A stretch of 42,872 nucleotides of DNA from Paludibaculum sp. (GCA_029973955.1 JARKQJ010000003.1:1-42872); one strand, 5' to 3'. Shown: positions 32,737 through 42,481, numbered from the stretch's first letter. Numbers and translations: made by a program. Notes: a model not told the origin generated them from the letters alone.

Positions 32737-34172
32737 CGGCTGAATGGCTCCTGTTTCCCTCCGTCATCCACCGGCAATTGCACTCTCAGGATGGTGCCTT
32801 TGCCGGGGGCGGACTCCACGCCAAAGTCACCGCCAAGCTGGGAGACCCGCTCCTGCATGCCGAGCAGCCCAATGCCCTTCGTCCTTTGAGGATCGAAGCC
32901 CTGGCCGTCATCCCGGACCAAAATGCGCAGCGTGTCCTCCACAAGTTGAAGCACGATCTCGACGTTGCCGGCGCGTGAGTGGCGGGCGGCGTTCTGCAGA
33001 GCTTCCTGCACGACGCGGTAGATGGTGGTTCTGATGGGATCGGGCAGGTCGAGGTCTTCGTGATCCGTCGCCACGCGCACGTCCATGCCGGTGCGGCGCG
33101 ACGTCTCACGGGCCTGCCAGTAGAGGGCCGGCACGAGGCCGAGATCATCCAGCATGGATGGGCGCAGCAAAAGTGTCATATTTCTTACGGTGCCGAGCGC
33201 AGTTTCCGCCAGGCCATGAGCCGAGCGCAACCGTTCGAGGGCCTCGGCGGGCTGCACTGCGAGCGAACCCTGCGCCTGGCCTAGGTCTACCAGCAGGGCG
33301 CCCAGCGTCTGGCCCACCTCGTCGTGCAGTTCGCGGGCCAGCTTCCGGCGCTCGTCTTCCTGGATGCCCAGTACGCGTTGAGAGAGCTCTTCCAGCCTTT
33401 CAGAGAACTCCAGCGAGGCGTTGTACTGCGCCCGCGCGTCGCCCTCCAGCCGCATCAGGTGCCGCCAGGTGACGGCGGTGAGCACCGCGCCCACCAGAAC
33501 GCTCAGGCCGACGACGAGCCACAGTTTCCTGCGCAGGGCATCCAGTTCGCCGGCCGCCTCGGCAATGTTGTTGTGGAGGTCGCGCTGGTCCAGCAGCCTG
33601 AGTCCATTGAGAGTGGAGAGCCACTGATCGCGCTGCGGGGCGAGTTTGGAGGTGAGGATCTCGTAGCCGTCGCGGATGCGCCGCGGGCCCGTCAGGAGCA
33701 GCCCCTGCTCCGCGGTGTCCCAGTATTTCCGCATATCCTGCTCGAGTTTGGCGATCTCGGCGGCGCGGGATACGGTGGCCACACGCCGGTATTCGGCCAG
33801 TGCCTCCAGGGTTAGTGTCCAGGCTTCTCTGGCGCTGCTGCGATGTTTGTCGGAAGCTTCGGGATCCGGGTCGACCAGGTAGTCCCTCACCAGCGCGCTG
33901 ACAGAATAGGCCCGTGACAGGATGGCCTCCAGCCGGTCGCTTCGTTCGATATAGATGCGGCTGCTCTGGGTGTCCTTGGCCTGCACGTAACTGAGGGTCT
34001 GCGCGGAGAAGACGCCCAGCAGCGCGAGCAATCCCAGCAGTCCGCCATATCCCAGAGCCAGGGCCAGCCGGATGCCGCGCAAGATGGGTTGGTTGGGGCG
34101 CTGGAGCATGCGCTGGATTCCTCTCAACCCATGTTGTCCGATCCCGCGGCCCGGAGGAAGCGCCACCTTCAT
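32733..34172 (-). CDS. Membrane histidine kinase of the NarX/DegS (HisKA_3) type
   Basis: The 479-residue kinase has one N-terminal membrane segment (about 33-55), an extracytoplasmic helical sensor of about 150 residues (40-205) and a second membrane segment (about 213-233). The HisKA_3 dimerisation domain has phospho-acceptor His283 in LARELHDEVGQTLG, and a HATPase domain follows (VVQEALQNAARHSRA, VRDDGQGFDP, GIGLLGMQERV). The N-terminal sensor resembles a four-helix bundle like those of chemoreceptors, so ligand sensing is plausible. Its ATG overlaps the stop of the pseudo-receiver gene (34169-34172), and its stop overlaps the regulator's ATG. The start at 34172 is chosen because of this ATGA coupling, although an internal ATG 21 residues later is possible. 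Confidence 0.9.
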   Translation of the reverse strand: MKVALPPGRGIGQHGLRGIQRMLQRPNQPILRGIRLALALGYGGLLGLLALLGVFSAQTLSYVQAKDTQSSRIYIERSDRLEAILSRAYSVSALVRDYLVDPDPEASDKHRSSAREAWTLTLEALAEYRRVATVSRAAEIAKLEQDMRKYWDTAEQGLLLTGPRRIRDGYEILTSKLAPQRDQWLSTLNGLRLLDQRDLHNNIAEAAGELDALRRKLWLVVGLSVLVGAVLTAVTWRHLMRLEGDARAQYNASLEFSERLEELSQRVLGIQEDERRKLARELHDEVGQTLGALLVDLGQAQGSLAVQPAEALERLRSAHGLAETALGTVRNMTLLLRPSMLDDLGLVPALYWQARETSRRTGMDVRVATDHEDLDLPDPIRTTIYRVVQEALQNAARHSRAGNVEIVLQLVEDTLRILVRDDGQGFDPQRTKGIGLLGMQERVSQLGGDFGVESAPGKGTILRVQLPVDDGGKQEPFSR

Positions 34173-34615
34173 AAGCCGAGCCAGGCGCCAACGCGGCGCA
34201 GGGCCGCCAGTGCCCGGATGTCACCGTTCGGCCGCTCGTTCCAGGCGCATCCGAAGATGCTTTCCACGAGGTTTTGCAGGCGGTGCGCGGGCAGAGGAGG
34301 AGAGAGGATGTCGAGGACTCCCGCCTTGAACAGTTCCACCCATTGCCGGGAGTCGAAGCGGGCCGTGATCGCCACCACCGGCACCTCCGCGGCCAGGGCC
34401 TCCTGCACCGCGGTCCGCCAGTTGGCGCTGACGCAGGCCTGCTCCAGCACCAGCAACTGCGGGCGTTCCGATTGAAGGGCCCGCCGGCAACCATCGGGAC
34501 CGTCCACAGTCGAGACCTGGATGTGGTAGCCGCGCAAGGCCTGCCGCACTTGTGGCTCCAGCGACTGATCGCGGGCCAGCAGGAGGATTTCGGGTTCGTT
34601 CCGAGTATTCCGCAT
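34169..34615 (-). CDS. Degenerate receiver-domain (pseudo-receiver) protein
   Basis: The 148-residue protein has the length and secondary-structure pattern of a stand-alone receiver domain (EILLLARDQ, LLVLEQACV, PVVAITARFD, GVLDILSPPL). The key residues are altered: the acidic pair is Arg15/Asp16, the phospho-acceptor position is Glu58, and the conserved Lys near the end is replaced in DILSPPLP. Glu at the acceptor site can mimic phosphorylation, so it may be constitutively 'on' or act only as a protein-protein adaptor. It has no DNA-binding domain. It is the first gene of the operon and is translationally coupled to the kinase. Family assignment rests on pattern only. Confidence 0.65.
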   Translation of the reverse strand: MRNTRNEPEILLLARDQSLEPQVRQALRGYHIQVSTVDGPDGCRRALQSERPQLLVLEQACVSANWRTAVQEALAAEVPVVAITARFDSRQWVELFKAGVLDILSPPLPAHRLQNLVESIFGCAWNERPNGDIRALAALRRVGAWLGL

Positions 34616-34669
34616 CGTCTTTCACGCCTCAGAGAGCGCCCAGCCTCAGCATAGGAGCAAAGGTCCGGC

Positions 34670-34753
34670 AGCGGCATCCCGTCCGGCCTGTATTTGGGGC
34701 GGTTTGGAAGTGGATCCCGGCTCCGACGGGCCGCTTTTCAGGTCACGGCAGGA
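34670..34753. repeat. Inverted-repeat element, right copy
   Basis: Imperfect arms lie at 34670-34685 (GCGGC, then CCCGTCCGG) and 34723-34734 (CCGACGGGCCGC). They are followed by TTTTCAGG and GGCAGG, as in the related element at 32025-32093. It lies between the start of the pseudo-receiver gene and the efflux adaptor gene, so the two elements bracket the signalling operon. Confidence 0.5.
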
Positions 34754-34824
34754 TGGGCAGGGAGGCCGATTGCGCCTACCTTGGCAGGTAGAGGCGAACG
34801 GGCTTCCGGCCCGATCGAGCATTG

Positions 34825-36054
34825 ATGAAACACTTTTGGATCCTGTTGCTATCTCTCCCCCTGATTGTGGCGGCCCTGGCGGGCTGTGGCGCGCCGCGCG
34901 AAGCGCAGGCGGCGACTCCTTCGCAGGAGCCGCGCAGAGTGGTGGCCGCCGCCCGCGCCGTTCGACGCAATCTGGATCAGGGCATGGTGGTGACCGGCGA
35001 ACTCACGCCTTTTCAGGAAGTGGAGGTGATGTCCAAGGTCGCCGGCTACGTACGCCACATGTATGTCGACGTGGGCGATGCCGTGCGCCAGGGGCAGGTG
35101 CTGGCCGTACTCGAAGTGCCGGAGATGAACGATGACCTGGTGCGCGCCGGGGCGGCCATCCAGCGGAACCGTGCCGATCTCCAGCGGAGTGAGGACGAGG
35201 TCCGGCGCGCCGAAACGGCCCACGAACTCGCCCATCTCACGTTCAACCGGCTCCAGAGCGTCTCAAAAAGCCGGCCGGGCCTGGTGGCCCAGCAGGAGAT
35301 CGACGACGCTCTGACGCGCGATCACATGGCGGAGGCGCAGGTGGCCGCGGCCCGCTCCGCGCTGGCGGCCGCGCAGGAGCAGATCAAGGTGTCTGAAGCG
35401 GAGCAGAACAAGTTCAAGACGCTGATTGACTACTCCCGTGTCGTGGCGCCCTTTGCCGGCGTGGTCACGCGGCGCTATGCCAACGACGGCGCCATGATTC
35501 AGGCCGGAGTCGCTTCGCAGACGCAGGCCATGCCCATCGTGCGGCTCTCGCAAAACAGTCTCCTGCGCGTGGTGGTTCCGGTGCCGGAGTCGGCCGCCGG
35601 AGTGGTCCACCAGGGTTCCGCGGTGGAGATTCGCGTGCCGTCGCTGCAGCGGTCGTTCCCGGGCAAGGTGGCGCGCATCGCTGAGAGGATCGACACCTCT
35701 ACGCGGACCATGCGCACCGAAATTGACGTCCCCAATCCGGGCGGCACCCTGATTCCGGGCATGTACGCCGAAGTCAGCCTGTCACTGGCCAGAAGCGATC
35801 AGGCGTTGGCTGTGCCGCTGACGGCGCTCGTGGAAGAGGGCGGACGGAAGTCTGTCTGGACGGTTGATGCGGAGTCCAGGCTTCAGGCGCGGCAAGTCAC
35901 CACCGGGCTGGAAACGCCCGATTTCATCGAGATCAAGACTGGCCTGCAAGAAGGGGACATTGTGATATCCGCGGTGCGGGGGCAGTTCAGAACCGGCCAA
36001 ACGGTGATTCCAAAACTGCAGGAATCCGCCCGCGAAGCAGGGGGAGGCGAGTAG
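34825..36054 (+). CDS. RND efflux periplasmic adaptor lipoprotein
   Basis: The 409-residue protein has a lipoprotein signal ending in LAGC, so it is probably anchored by lipid. It then shows the membrane-fusion-protein fold: a lipoyl/barrel-sandwich half-motif (VMSKVAGYVRHMYVDVGDAV), a helical hairpin (about 105-195, rich in Ala, Glu and Arg), the second lipoyl half (VVAPFAGVVTRRYANDGAMI) and beta-barrel and membrane-proximal domains (VPLTALVEEGGRKSVWTV). It bridges the inner membrane pump to the TolC-like channel. ATG 34825 is preferred over the TTG three bases earlier. The next gene starts directly after its stop codon, with no gap. Substrate of the pump is unknown. Confidence 0.92.
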   Translation: MKHFWILLLSLPLIVAALAGCGAPREAQAATPSQEPRRVVAAARAVRRNLDQGMVVTGELTPFQEVEVMSKVAGYVRHMYVDVGDAVRQGQVLAVLEVPEMNDDLVRAGAAIQRNRADLQRSEDEVRRAETAHELAHLTFNRLQSVSKSRPGLVAQQEIDDALTRDHMAEAQVAAARSALAAAQEQIKVSEAEQNKFKTLIDYSRVVAPFAGVVTRRYANDGAMIQAGVASQTQAMPIVRLSQNSLLRVVVPVPESAAGVVHQGSAVEIRVPSLQRSFPGKVARIAERIDTSTRTMRTEIDVPNPGGTLIPGMYAEVSLSLARSDQALAVPLTALVEEGGRKSVWTVDAESRLQARQVTTGLETPDFIEIKTGLQEGDIVISAVRGQFRTGQTVIPKLQESAREAGGGE

Positions 36055-39000
36055 GTGTCACGCTTCGCCATCCGCACGCCGTACTTCATCCTGGTGGCCT
36101 GCCTGGTGATTCTGGTGCTGGGCGTCAACGCCCTCACCAGAATGCCCGTGGATCTCTTCCCACCCATTGAGATCCCCGTGGTGGTGGTGGCCACCTTCTA
36201 CTCCGGCATGCCGCCGGAACAGATCGAGACCGACATTACCAGCCGGTTCGAGCGGTTTTTCACCCTCGCGGGCGGCATCGACCGCATCGAATCGCGTTCG
36301 CTGCCCGGTGTCAGCGTCATCAAGGTGATCTTCCAGCCGGGCGCCAACCCCGATACCGCCGTGACCTCCATCGGCAACCTCGCCATGGCGAACCTGCGGC
36401 GATTGCCGCCCGGGACGCTGCCACCGGTGGTGCTCAAGTTCGACGCTTCCAGCCTGCCGGTGTGCCTGGTCACGCTGAAGGGAGAGGGGCTCAACGAGAC
36501 GACTCTGCGGGATCTGGCGCAGTTCAATCTGCGCAATCAGGTGGCGAGCGTTCCAGGCGCCTCCGTGCCGCAGCCTTTCGGCGGAGTGATGCGGCAGATT
36601 ATGGTTTACGCCGATCCTTACAAGCTGGAAGCGCTGCAGCTCAGTCCCATGGATCTGGTGCGGTCGATCTCCCAGGGCAATCTCATCCTGCCCGCGGGCG
36701 ATGTCCCCATTGGGAACCTCGACTACAACATCTACACCAACAGCCAGCTCACGACAATCGAAGAGATCGACCGCTTGCCCATTAAGATGGACGGCCTCAC
36801 TCCGGTCCGGGTGGCCGATGTGGGACACGCCGAAGACTCGCACCAGATTCAAACAAATGTCGTGCGCATCGATGGCCAGCGCTCCGTCTACCTGCCGATT
36901 CTCAAGCAGGGCGGAGATACCAACACGATTGCCGTGGTGGATGGGATGCGCGAAGCGCTGTCGCAACTGGTGGACCTCCCTAAGGAACTCGTGACGAAGG
37001 TGGTTTTTGACCAATCGAAGTTCGTCAAGACGGCCATTGAGACGCTCCTGCATGAAGGCGCCATTGGATTATTCCTCACCTCGCTGATGATTCTCGTCTT
37101 TCTGGGCAGCATGCGGGCCACGGTGGCCGTCTTCTTTTCGATTCCGCTTTCCGCTCTGACCACATTCCTGATCCTGGCCTTCGGTGGCGGAACCTTGAAC
37201 TCGATGGTTCTCGGCGGCCTGGCGCTGGCGTTTTCACGGCTGATCGACAACTCCGTGGTCGTTTTAGAGAACATCTACCGCCATCTCGAGTTGGGCGAAA
37301 GCCCGGCCGAAGCCGCGGAGAAGGGGGGGCGCGAAGTGGCGCTGCCTGTGCTGGCAGCCACACTGACCACGGCTGTGGTCTTCTTCCCCGTCACGCTGCT
37401 GTACGGTGTGAGCCGCTACCTCTTTACGGCGCTGGCATCGGCGGTTGTCATCTCATTGTTCGCGTCTTACGTGGTGGCTCTGACCGTGGTTCCGCTCTTC
37501 TGTGCGCGCTTCGTCACCTCAGCGCCACACGGCCAAGTAGGCGGCAGGAAGAGTTGGGGCGGCCGATTTCAGCAGGCGTTCAACCACGGGTTCGAACGCT
37601 TTCTGAGGCTCTACGACGGGGCCGTCCATGCCGTGCTGGGTCGGCCCGTGCGGCTGTTATCCGGCTTCTCGGCGCTATTCGTGGCGACGCTCGCCGTCTT
37701 TCCATTCGTCGGCCTGGCGTTCTTCCCCCGTACCGATCCCGGCCAGTTTGTGATGAATCTCAAGCTGCCCTCCGGCACCCGGATTCAGAGGACAGAGCAG
37801 GCCATTGAAGCTGTGGAGCGTCTGGTCCGGCGCATTGTCCCGCCGGACGAACTGGGCGAGATCGTCTCCAATATCGGCCTGGAACAGGGCTTCTCCGCAA
37901 TGTACTCGCCGAACTCCGGTAGCCACACGGCCTTTGTCCAGGTGAGCCTCAAGGAAGATCACAAGCGTTCCAGCTTCGAATACATGGATGAGGCGAGGCG
38001 TGCCCTGCTGCGCGAGATGCCTGAGGTGGATTCCTACTTCCAGGCCGGCGGGTTGATGGACGCGGTGCTCAATCTGGGCATGCCCGCGCCCATCGACGTG
38101 CAGGTGAGCGGATCGAACCTGAAGGCGTCCTATCGCCTGGCGTCCGACTTGGCGGAGCAGATCCGCGCCCTGCCCGGCATCTCGGGCGTCTACGTGCCGC
38201 AGGACATCGATTACCCCGCGATCCAACTCGACATCGACCGCACACGGGCCTCCCAGTTGGGCCTGGACCAGCGCGAGGTGGTCAACAACGTCCTGACGAG
38301 CCTGACCTCGAGCGGCATGGTGGCGCCGACCTTTTGGATCGACCCCAAGACCGGACTGGACTACCTGCTGACCGTCCAATACCCCGAAAATCAGATACGC
38401 AGCTTCGGCGATCTGAGCGCCATCCCATTGCGCGGCAGCCACAGTGCCGCTTCCGCGCGCCTGGACGCCGTGGGCACTACGCGGCACGTCATGTCGCCCA
38501 CTGAGGTGGATCACTATCAACTGCGTCGTGTGATCGATATCTTTGTCAGGCCCTCCGGCGAAGCGCTGGGCACGACGGCCCGGGCGATCGACCGGATTGT
38601 GGAGCGGACCAAGCTGCCGGCGGGCCTGGCTGTGCAGTTACGCGGCAGCGTGGTGGGCATGTGGGCGTCGTTCCGTAGCTTTTCCGTCGGGCTGATTCTC
38701 TCCGTGATCCTGCTCTATCTGATCCTGGTGGCTCAGTTCCGCTCGTTCTCCGATCCCTTGATCATCCTTATGGCCGTGCCGCCGGCCATTTCCGGTGTCA
38801 TCGTGACGCTGGCCGTGACTGGCACGACGCTGAATGTCATGTCCCTCATGGGGATCGTGATGCTGGTGGGCATCGCGGTTTCGAACAGCATTCTGATTGT
38901 GGAGTTCACGCGGCAATTGCGCTCCGAAGGCATACAGGTTCGCACCGCCGTGGCCCGGGCCTGCCGTGTGCGGCTCCGCCCCGTCCTGATGACTTCACTG

Positions 39001-39210
39001 GCAACCATCTTCGGCCTCCTCCCCATGGCCCTTAAGCTCGGCGCCGGCAGCGAGGCCTATGCCCCGCTGGCGCGCGCCATCATTGGGGGCCTCACCTGCA
39101 GCGTCGCCTGGACCGTGTTTCTTGTTCCCGCGGCGTACTTTTTATGGCACCGGCGGTTTGAAGTAAACTCCTCCACCGCCACTCAGCCTGAGGAGGGCAC
39201 CCATGCGTAA
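36055..39210 (+). CDS. RND-family efflux pump (AcrB-like inner membrane transporter)
   Basis: The 1051-residue pump has the RND layout: an N-terminal membrane helix ([20 protein letters not shown]), a large periplasmic loop, six clustered helices, a second periplasmic loop and six final helices. It opens as the HAE1 group does ([20 protein letters not shown]). In AcrB, Asp407, Asp408 and Lys940 relay protons. Here the aligned positions appear to be Asp398 and Asn399 ([13 protein letters not shown]) and Ser943 ([13 protein letters not shown]), so part of the relay is changed. It starts with GTG directly after the adaptor stop, with GGGGGAGG upstream, and overlaps the TolC-like gene by eight bases. 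Drug or lipid export is likely. Confidence 0.92.
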   Translation: MSRFAIRTPYFILVACLVILVLGVNALTRMPVDLFPPIEIPVVVVATFYSGMPPEQIETDITSRFERFFTLAGGIDRIESRSLPGVSVIKVIFQPGANPDTAVTSIGNLAMANLRRLPPGTLPPVVLKFDASSLPVCLVTLKGEGLNETTLRDLAQFNLRNQVASVPGASVPQPFGGVMRQIMVYADPYKLEALQLSPMDLVRSISQGNLILPAGDVPIGNLDYNIYTNSQLTTIEEIDRLPIKMDGLTPVRVADVGHAEDSHQIQTNVVRIDGQRSVYLPILKQGGDTNTIAVVDGMREALSQLVDLPKELVTKVVFDQSKFVKTAIETLLHEGAIGLFLTSLMILVFLGSMRATVAVFFSIPLSALTTFLILAFGGGTLNSMVLGGLALAFSRLIDNSVVVLENIYRHLELGESPAEAAEKGGREVALPVLAATLTTAVVFFPVTLLYGVSRYLFTALASAVVISLFASYVVALTVVPLFCARFVTSAPHGQVGGRKSWGGRFQQAFNHGFERFLRLYDGAVHAVLGRPVRLLSGFSALFVATLAVFPFVGLAFFPRTDPGQFVMNLKLPSGTRIQRTEQAIEAVERLVRRIVPPDELGEIVSNIGLEQGFSAMYSPNSGSHTAFVQVSLKEDHKRSSFEYMDEARRALLREMPEVDSYFQAGGLMDAVLNLGMPAPIDVQVSGSNLKASYRLASDLAEQIRALPGISGVYVPQDIDYPAIQLDIDRTRASQLGLDQREVVNNVLTSLTSSGMVAPTFWIDPKTGLDYLLTVQYPENQIRSFGDLSAIPLRGSHSAASARLDAVGTTRHVMSPTEVDHYQLRRVIDIFVRPSGEALGTTARAIDRIVERTKLPAGLAVQLRGSVVGMWASFRSFSVGLILSVILLYLILVAQFRSFSDPLIILMAVPPAISGVIVTLAVTGTTLNVMSLMGIVMLVGIAVSNSILIVEFTRQLRSEGIQVRTAVARACRVRLRPVLMTSLATIFGLLPMALKLGAGSEAYAPLARAIIGGLTCSVAWTVFLVPAAYFLWHRRFEVNSSTATQPEEGTHA

Positions 39211-40486
39211 ACAGTCTCTCGCATGCGCCCTCCTCCTTCTGTCTCTCGGGGCCGGATTCTCTCAAGCCGCCGACCGGCTGACGCTGCGCGAGGCCGAACA
39301 GATGGCCTTGGGGCAGCATCCAACGCTGGAAGCGGCGCATTGGCGCGCGGAGGCCGACGCGACGGTCTCCTCGCAACTTCACTCGCGCGCCTTGCCTCAG
39401 GTGCATGGCTATGTCACAGGCGCACTGGCCGAGGACGACCATACGAGAATTCTCGCCGGGGTGCCAAACAACCCTTCCATTTACAACCGCCTCGGCGCCG
39501 GAATCGCCGCCTCCCAGCTCATCTCGGACTTTGGCCGGACTGGCCACCAGGTGAAGAGCGCCCGGCTTACCGCCGAGGCATCGGCCGAAAATCAACGGGC
39601 CGTACGAGCCGAGGTGCTCGTGCGAGTCGACCGCGCCTATTACGCTGCACTCGCGGCCCAGTCCATTCTGCGTGTCGCCCGGGAGACAGTGAAGGAGCGG
39701 CAGCTCGTCGTGGATCAGACCACGGAGTTGACACGCAACAAGCTGAAGTCGGAACTCGACGTCACCTTCGCCCGCGTAAACCTGGACGAGGCGCTGCTGC
39801 TGGAAAACACCGCCATCAATGAGGCGCATTCGGCCTTTGTGCAGCTTTCGAATGCCATTGGTCTGCTGGAATCGCGTGAGTTCGAACTGGCGGAGGAGCC
39901 CATGCCGGCGGCGCTTCCGCCCGCCTGGGACTCGGTGGCGGCCTCCGCCCAGGCGAACCGGCCGGAACTGCGCCAGGCCGGTCTGTTGGAGCGGGCGGCC
40001 CAGGAGACCGTTCGGGCCGAGCGCGCATTGAGCTATCCCGTGGTGTCCGGGTACCTCTTCACAGGAGTCGCGCCGCTGCATATCGAGTCGCTCCAAAATC
40101 ACTGGAACGCCGCGGCGATCAACGTGGACGTTCCGATTCTCAACGGTGGCCTGTTCAAGGCTCGCCGCCAGGAGGCCGAAGCGCGCAGGAAGGCCGCGTC
40201 GGAAGAGGTTCGCGGCACGGCGAATAACATCGCCAGGGACGTGCGCATCGCTTACCTCGATGCAGTGAGCGCCTTTGACCGGTTGCGCGTGACGGCGGCA
40301 TTGCTGGAGCAGGCCCAGCAGTCTTTGAAACTGGCGCAGGCCCGCTACGATCTGGGCTTGAGCTCCATCATCGAGCTGAGCCAGGCGCAACTAAACCTGA
40401 CCAGGGCGCAGATCGGTCAGGCCGGGGCTCGGTACGACTATCAGTCCCGCCGCGTTCAGCTCGATTACGAGATGGGCACCCTATAG
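39203..40486 (+). CDS. TolC-family outer membrane efflux protein
   Basis: The 427-residue protein has a signal peptide ([20 protein letters not shown], cleaved near SQAAD) and two outer-membrane-efflux repeats of long alpha-helices. The first begins LTLREAEQMALGQHPTLEAA and the second LRQAGLLERAAQETVRAERA. The C-terminal part shows the usual LAQARYDLGLSSIIELSQAQ motif. It forms the trimeric outer membrane channel for the RND pump encoded just upstream, with which it overlaps by eight bases. GAGGAGGG lies within the end of the pump gene, upstream of the ATG. Length is typical. Confidence 0.93.
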   Translation: MRKQSLACALLLLSLGAGFSQAADRLTLREAEQMALGQHPTLEAAHWRAEADATVSSQLHSRALPQVHGYVTGALAEDDHTRILAGVPNNPSIYNRLGAGIAASQLISDFGRTGHQVKSARLTAEASAENQRAVRAEVLVRVDRAYYAALAAQSILRVARETVKERQLVVDQTTELTRNKLKSELDVTFARVNLDEALLLENTAINEAHSAFVQLSNAIGLLESREFELAEEPMPAALPPAWDSVAASAQANRPELRQAGLLERAAQETVRAERALSYPVVSGYLFTGVAPLHIESLQNHWNAAAINVDVPILNGGLFKARRQEAEARRKAASEEVRGTANNIARDVRIAYLDAVSAFDRLRVTAALLEQAQQSLKLAQARYDLGLSSIIELSQAQLNLTRAQIGQAGARYDYQSRRVQLDYEMGTL

Positions 40487-40499
40487 GGTGCTGGTTGGC

Positions 40500-40521
40500 G
40501 CCCTTGCCGAAGAGGGCGCTA
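40500..40521. terminator. Short hairpin between the convergent TolC-like and sugar transferase genes
   Basis: Seven-bp arms GCGCCCT (40500-40506) and AGGGCGC (40515-40521) flank an eight-base loop, 13 bp after the TolC-like stop. The minus-strand gene ends at 40519, inside the hairpin. A direct repeat TTGGCGCCCTTGCCG occurs at about 40497 and 40525. There is no T-tract. Confidence 0.45.
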
Positions 40522-41922
40522 GTTGGCGCCCTTGCCGGAGAGGACCTGCGGGATAGTGCCGAGAATGATGCGCCAGTCCAGGGCGAGGCTCCACTGGTCG
40601 ATATATTCGAGGTCGAGGCGCATCCAGTCGTCGAAATCGAGCCGATCGCGGCCGGCCAGAGTCCAGAGGCATGTGAGTCCGGGGCGCATACGCAGGCGGC
40701 GCCGCTGCCAGCGCTGATAGCAGGCCACCTCGTCCGGCACCGGGGGCCGCGGGCCGACGATGGACATCTCGCCGCGCACGATGTTCCAGAGCTGCGGCAG
40801 TTCGTCGAGCGAAAACTTGCGCAGCCAGCGGCCCACGCCGGTCAGCCGCGGGTCGTTCGGAATCTTGAAGGCCGTTTTTTTGACGTTGAGATGCGCGAGC
40901 TGCGCCTTGCGGTCTTCGGCGTCAGCCACCATGGTGCGGAACTTGAAGAGGGTGAACCGGCGTCCGTTGAGGCCGCAGCGCTGCTGCCGAAAGATCACAG
41001 GGCCAGGAGATGTGAGGCGAATGATGAATGCGACCAGAGCCAGCACGGGGGAAAGCAGCAGGAGGGCCGTGAGCGCCAGCAGAAAGTCCTGCGCACGTTT
41101 GATCATCAGGCGCACATCGTCGTGCGGCGCACCGGCGAAGGTGAGCATCGCTTCGCCTTCCAGCTTCTCAAGGTCTACACGGGCATGGAGGTGCGGCAGG
41201 AAGTCCAGCAAGAGACGAGTGCGGACGCCCTCCTCTTCGCATTCGAGCAGGATGTCCTCCAAACGTTCAAACTGCTTCGAGCCGGCGACAAACACAATCT
41301 CATCCACCACTTGGGAGCGCAGGATCTCGTGGAGCTTGGCCAGCGGCCTCACTGTGTAGGGCTTCGACAAAACGATCTGCCCCTCGCTCTCCCCCAGGAA
41401 GCCGCGCAGTGTGAGTCCAAAGGGTTCGCTTCTTTCGATCAGGCGGCCCACGCGCTCAGCGGCCGGGCCGGTGCCCGCGATATAGATGAAGCGGCGCGCC
41501 GAATCCGCACCCAGGAAGAGCTTGGAGAGGCGCCGGGCGGCCAGGCGGAAGATGGCCAAGGCCAGAAAAGTGTAGGCGAAAAGCAATGCCAGGAATGGGC
41601 GGCTGAGGTCTACTCGTTGGACGTACTGCACGACTACCACTGCAATGGTGCCGAAAACAGATTGCTGGAAGAGGCGAAGCAGGAGCCAGCGGCGGCGGCC
41701 CAGAAGAATGGTGTCATAGGCACCAAGCCAGAGGCCGGAGAGAGTCCAGGCAGCGAGGGCGGTAACCAGGAGAAGAGCCTTGGCGGGGGGGAGCAAGAAG
41801 AAGACTCGCTCCAGCGCGAGGTGGGTGCGGGTAAAGTAGGCGGCTTCAAAAGCCAGCCAAATCAATAAGATATCGGCGAGAAGGAAGAGGGGGCGGACTT
41901 TGCTGTGTTGGCGGCTGAACAC
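40519..41922 (-). CDS. Polyprenyl-phosphate sugar phosphotransferase (WcaJ/exopolysaccharide type)
   Basis: The 467-residue membrane protein transfers a hexose 1-phosphate to undecaprenyl phosphate and so starts assembly of an exopolysaccharide, capsule or glycan unit. It has four or five N-terminal membrane helices (to about 130), a CoA-binding-like Rossmann region (FIYIAGTGPAAERVGRLI) and a further membrane helix (about 280-310). The C-terminal catalytic domain has FRTMVADAEDRK, DPRLTGVGRWLRKFSLDELP and EMSIVGPRPPVPDE, with the Asp-Glu of SLDELPQLWN as the likely catalytic pair. The start is GTG. No other glycan genes are nearby in the window, so the polymer is unknown. Confidence 0.92.
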   Translation of the reverse strand: MFSRQHSKVRPLFLLADILLIWLAFEAAYFTRTHLALERVFFLLPPAKALLLVTALAAWTLSGLWLGAYDTILLGRRRWLLLRLFQQSVFGTIAVVVVQYVQRVDLSRPFLALLFAYTFLALAIFRLAARRLSKLFLGADSARRFIYIAGTGPAAERVGRLIERSEPFGLTLRGFLGESEGQIVLSKPYTVRPLAKLHEILRSQVVDEIVFVAGSKQFERLEDILLECEEEGVRTRLLLDFLPHLHARVDLEKLEGEAMLTFAGAPHDDVRLMIKRAQDFLLALTALLLLSPVLALVAFIIRLTSPGPVIFRQQRCGLNGRRFTLFKFRTMVADAEDRKAQLAHLNVKKTAFKIPNDPRLTGVGRWLRKFSLDELPQLWNIVRGEMSIVGPRPPVPDEVACYQRWQRRRLRMRPGLTCLWTLAGRDRLDFDDWMRLDLEYIDQWSLALDWRIILGTIPQVLSGKGAN

Positions 41923-41987
41923 GATTGCGAGAACAGCATATCACGGGAAGGGCAGGGAGGGAGAAGGGTAAGTTGATAGCCAACAGC

Positions 41988-42023
41988 AAGTTGCGTGCCA
42001 TACTGCCAACATGAACGCAACTT
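41988..42023. promoter_or_regulatory. Inverted repeat upstream of the candidate rRNA promoter
   Basis: Nine-bp arms AAGTTGCGT (41988-41996) and ACGCAACTT (42015-42023) flank an 18-base spacer. The repeat ends 24 bp before the putative -35 box. It could be an upstream activator or operator site for the rRNA operon or for the divergent sugar transferase. Confidence 0.35.
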
Positions 42024-42047
42024 AATCTAAAAACCTGAGCCAAAATG

Positions 42048-42077
42048 TTGCGAACGCGTGATTTGGGATGTTACTCT
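42048..42077 (+). promoter_or_regulatory. Candidate rRNA operon promoter
   Basis: TTGCGA (42048-42053) and TACTCT (42072-42077), preceded by TG (42069-42070), are separated by 18 bp. They lie about 400 bp before the 16S gene in an AT-rich stretch. The extended -10 resembles that assigned before the first TonB-dependent receptor. Confidence 0.4.
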
Positions 42078-42481
42078 GAACTCGTAGCCGCAACGGACGC
42101 CACAAGGCAGACGAAAGAAACGAAGCGAAGCGGCAAGCAGAAAAAACTGGTTGCAAAGCTTCAAAGAGTTTGATAGTCTGATTGATGGGCGCCGACAGAT
42201 AGAGCAAGAAGCGGAAAGCGCAAAGCGCGCCAGACGCTGAGCCTAAGTCGGTACGAAGTCCGAAGCAGTTTCAAGTTTCCCGAATTTTGGCAAGGAACTT
42301 GTTGACGCCCGGCGAAGCCGGAGCAGGCAAGTGCGCGCCAAAACGCCTTTCGAGGCCGGCAGTAGCGAACTCTTCCGCAAGGATCGGTTCTTGCTGCTCA
42401 GATCATTGAAAATCTGGTTGAACGCGAAGTTAATTCCGTTTCAGACTTGAGTCAAACCGGGGCGAACCAAACTCTACAATT

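Larger units (their letters stand above)
41923..42481. other. Divergent control region and 16S rRNA leader
   Basis: These 559 bp separate the minus-strand sugar transferase from the 16S rRNA gene. The composition is more AT-rich than the rest of the window. They hold an inverted repeat at 41988-42023 and a candidate rRNA promoter at 42048-42077. The remainder, about 400 nt, should be transcribed rRNA leader. A sequence like a boxA antiterminator may lie near 42398-42412 (GATCATTGAAAA), but the match is weak. No protein or tRNA gene is seen. Confidence 0.6.
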
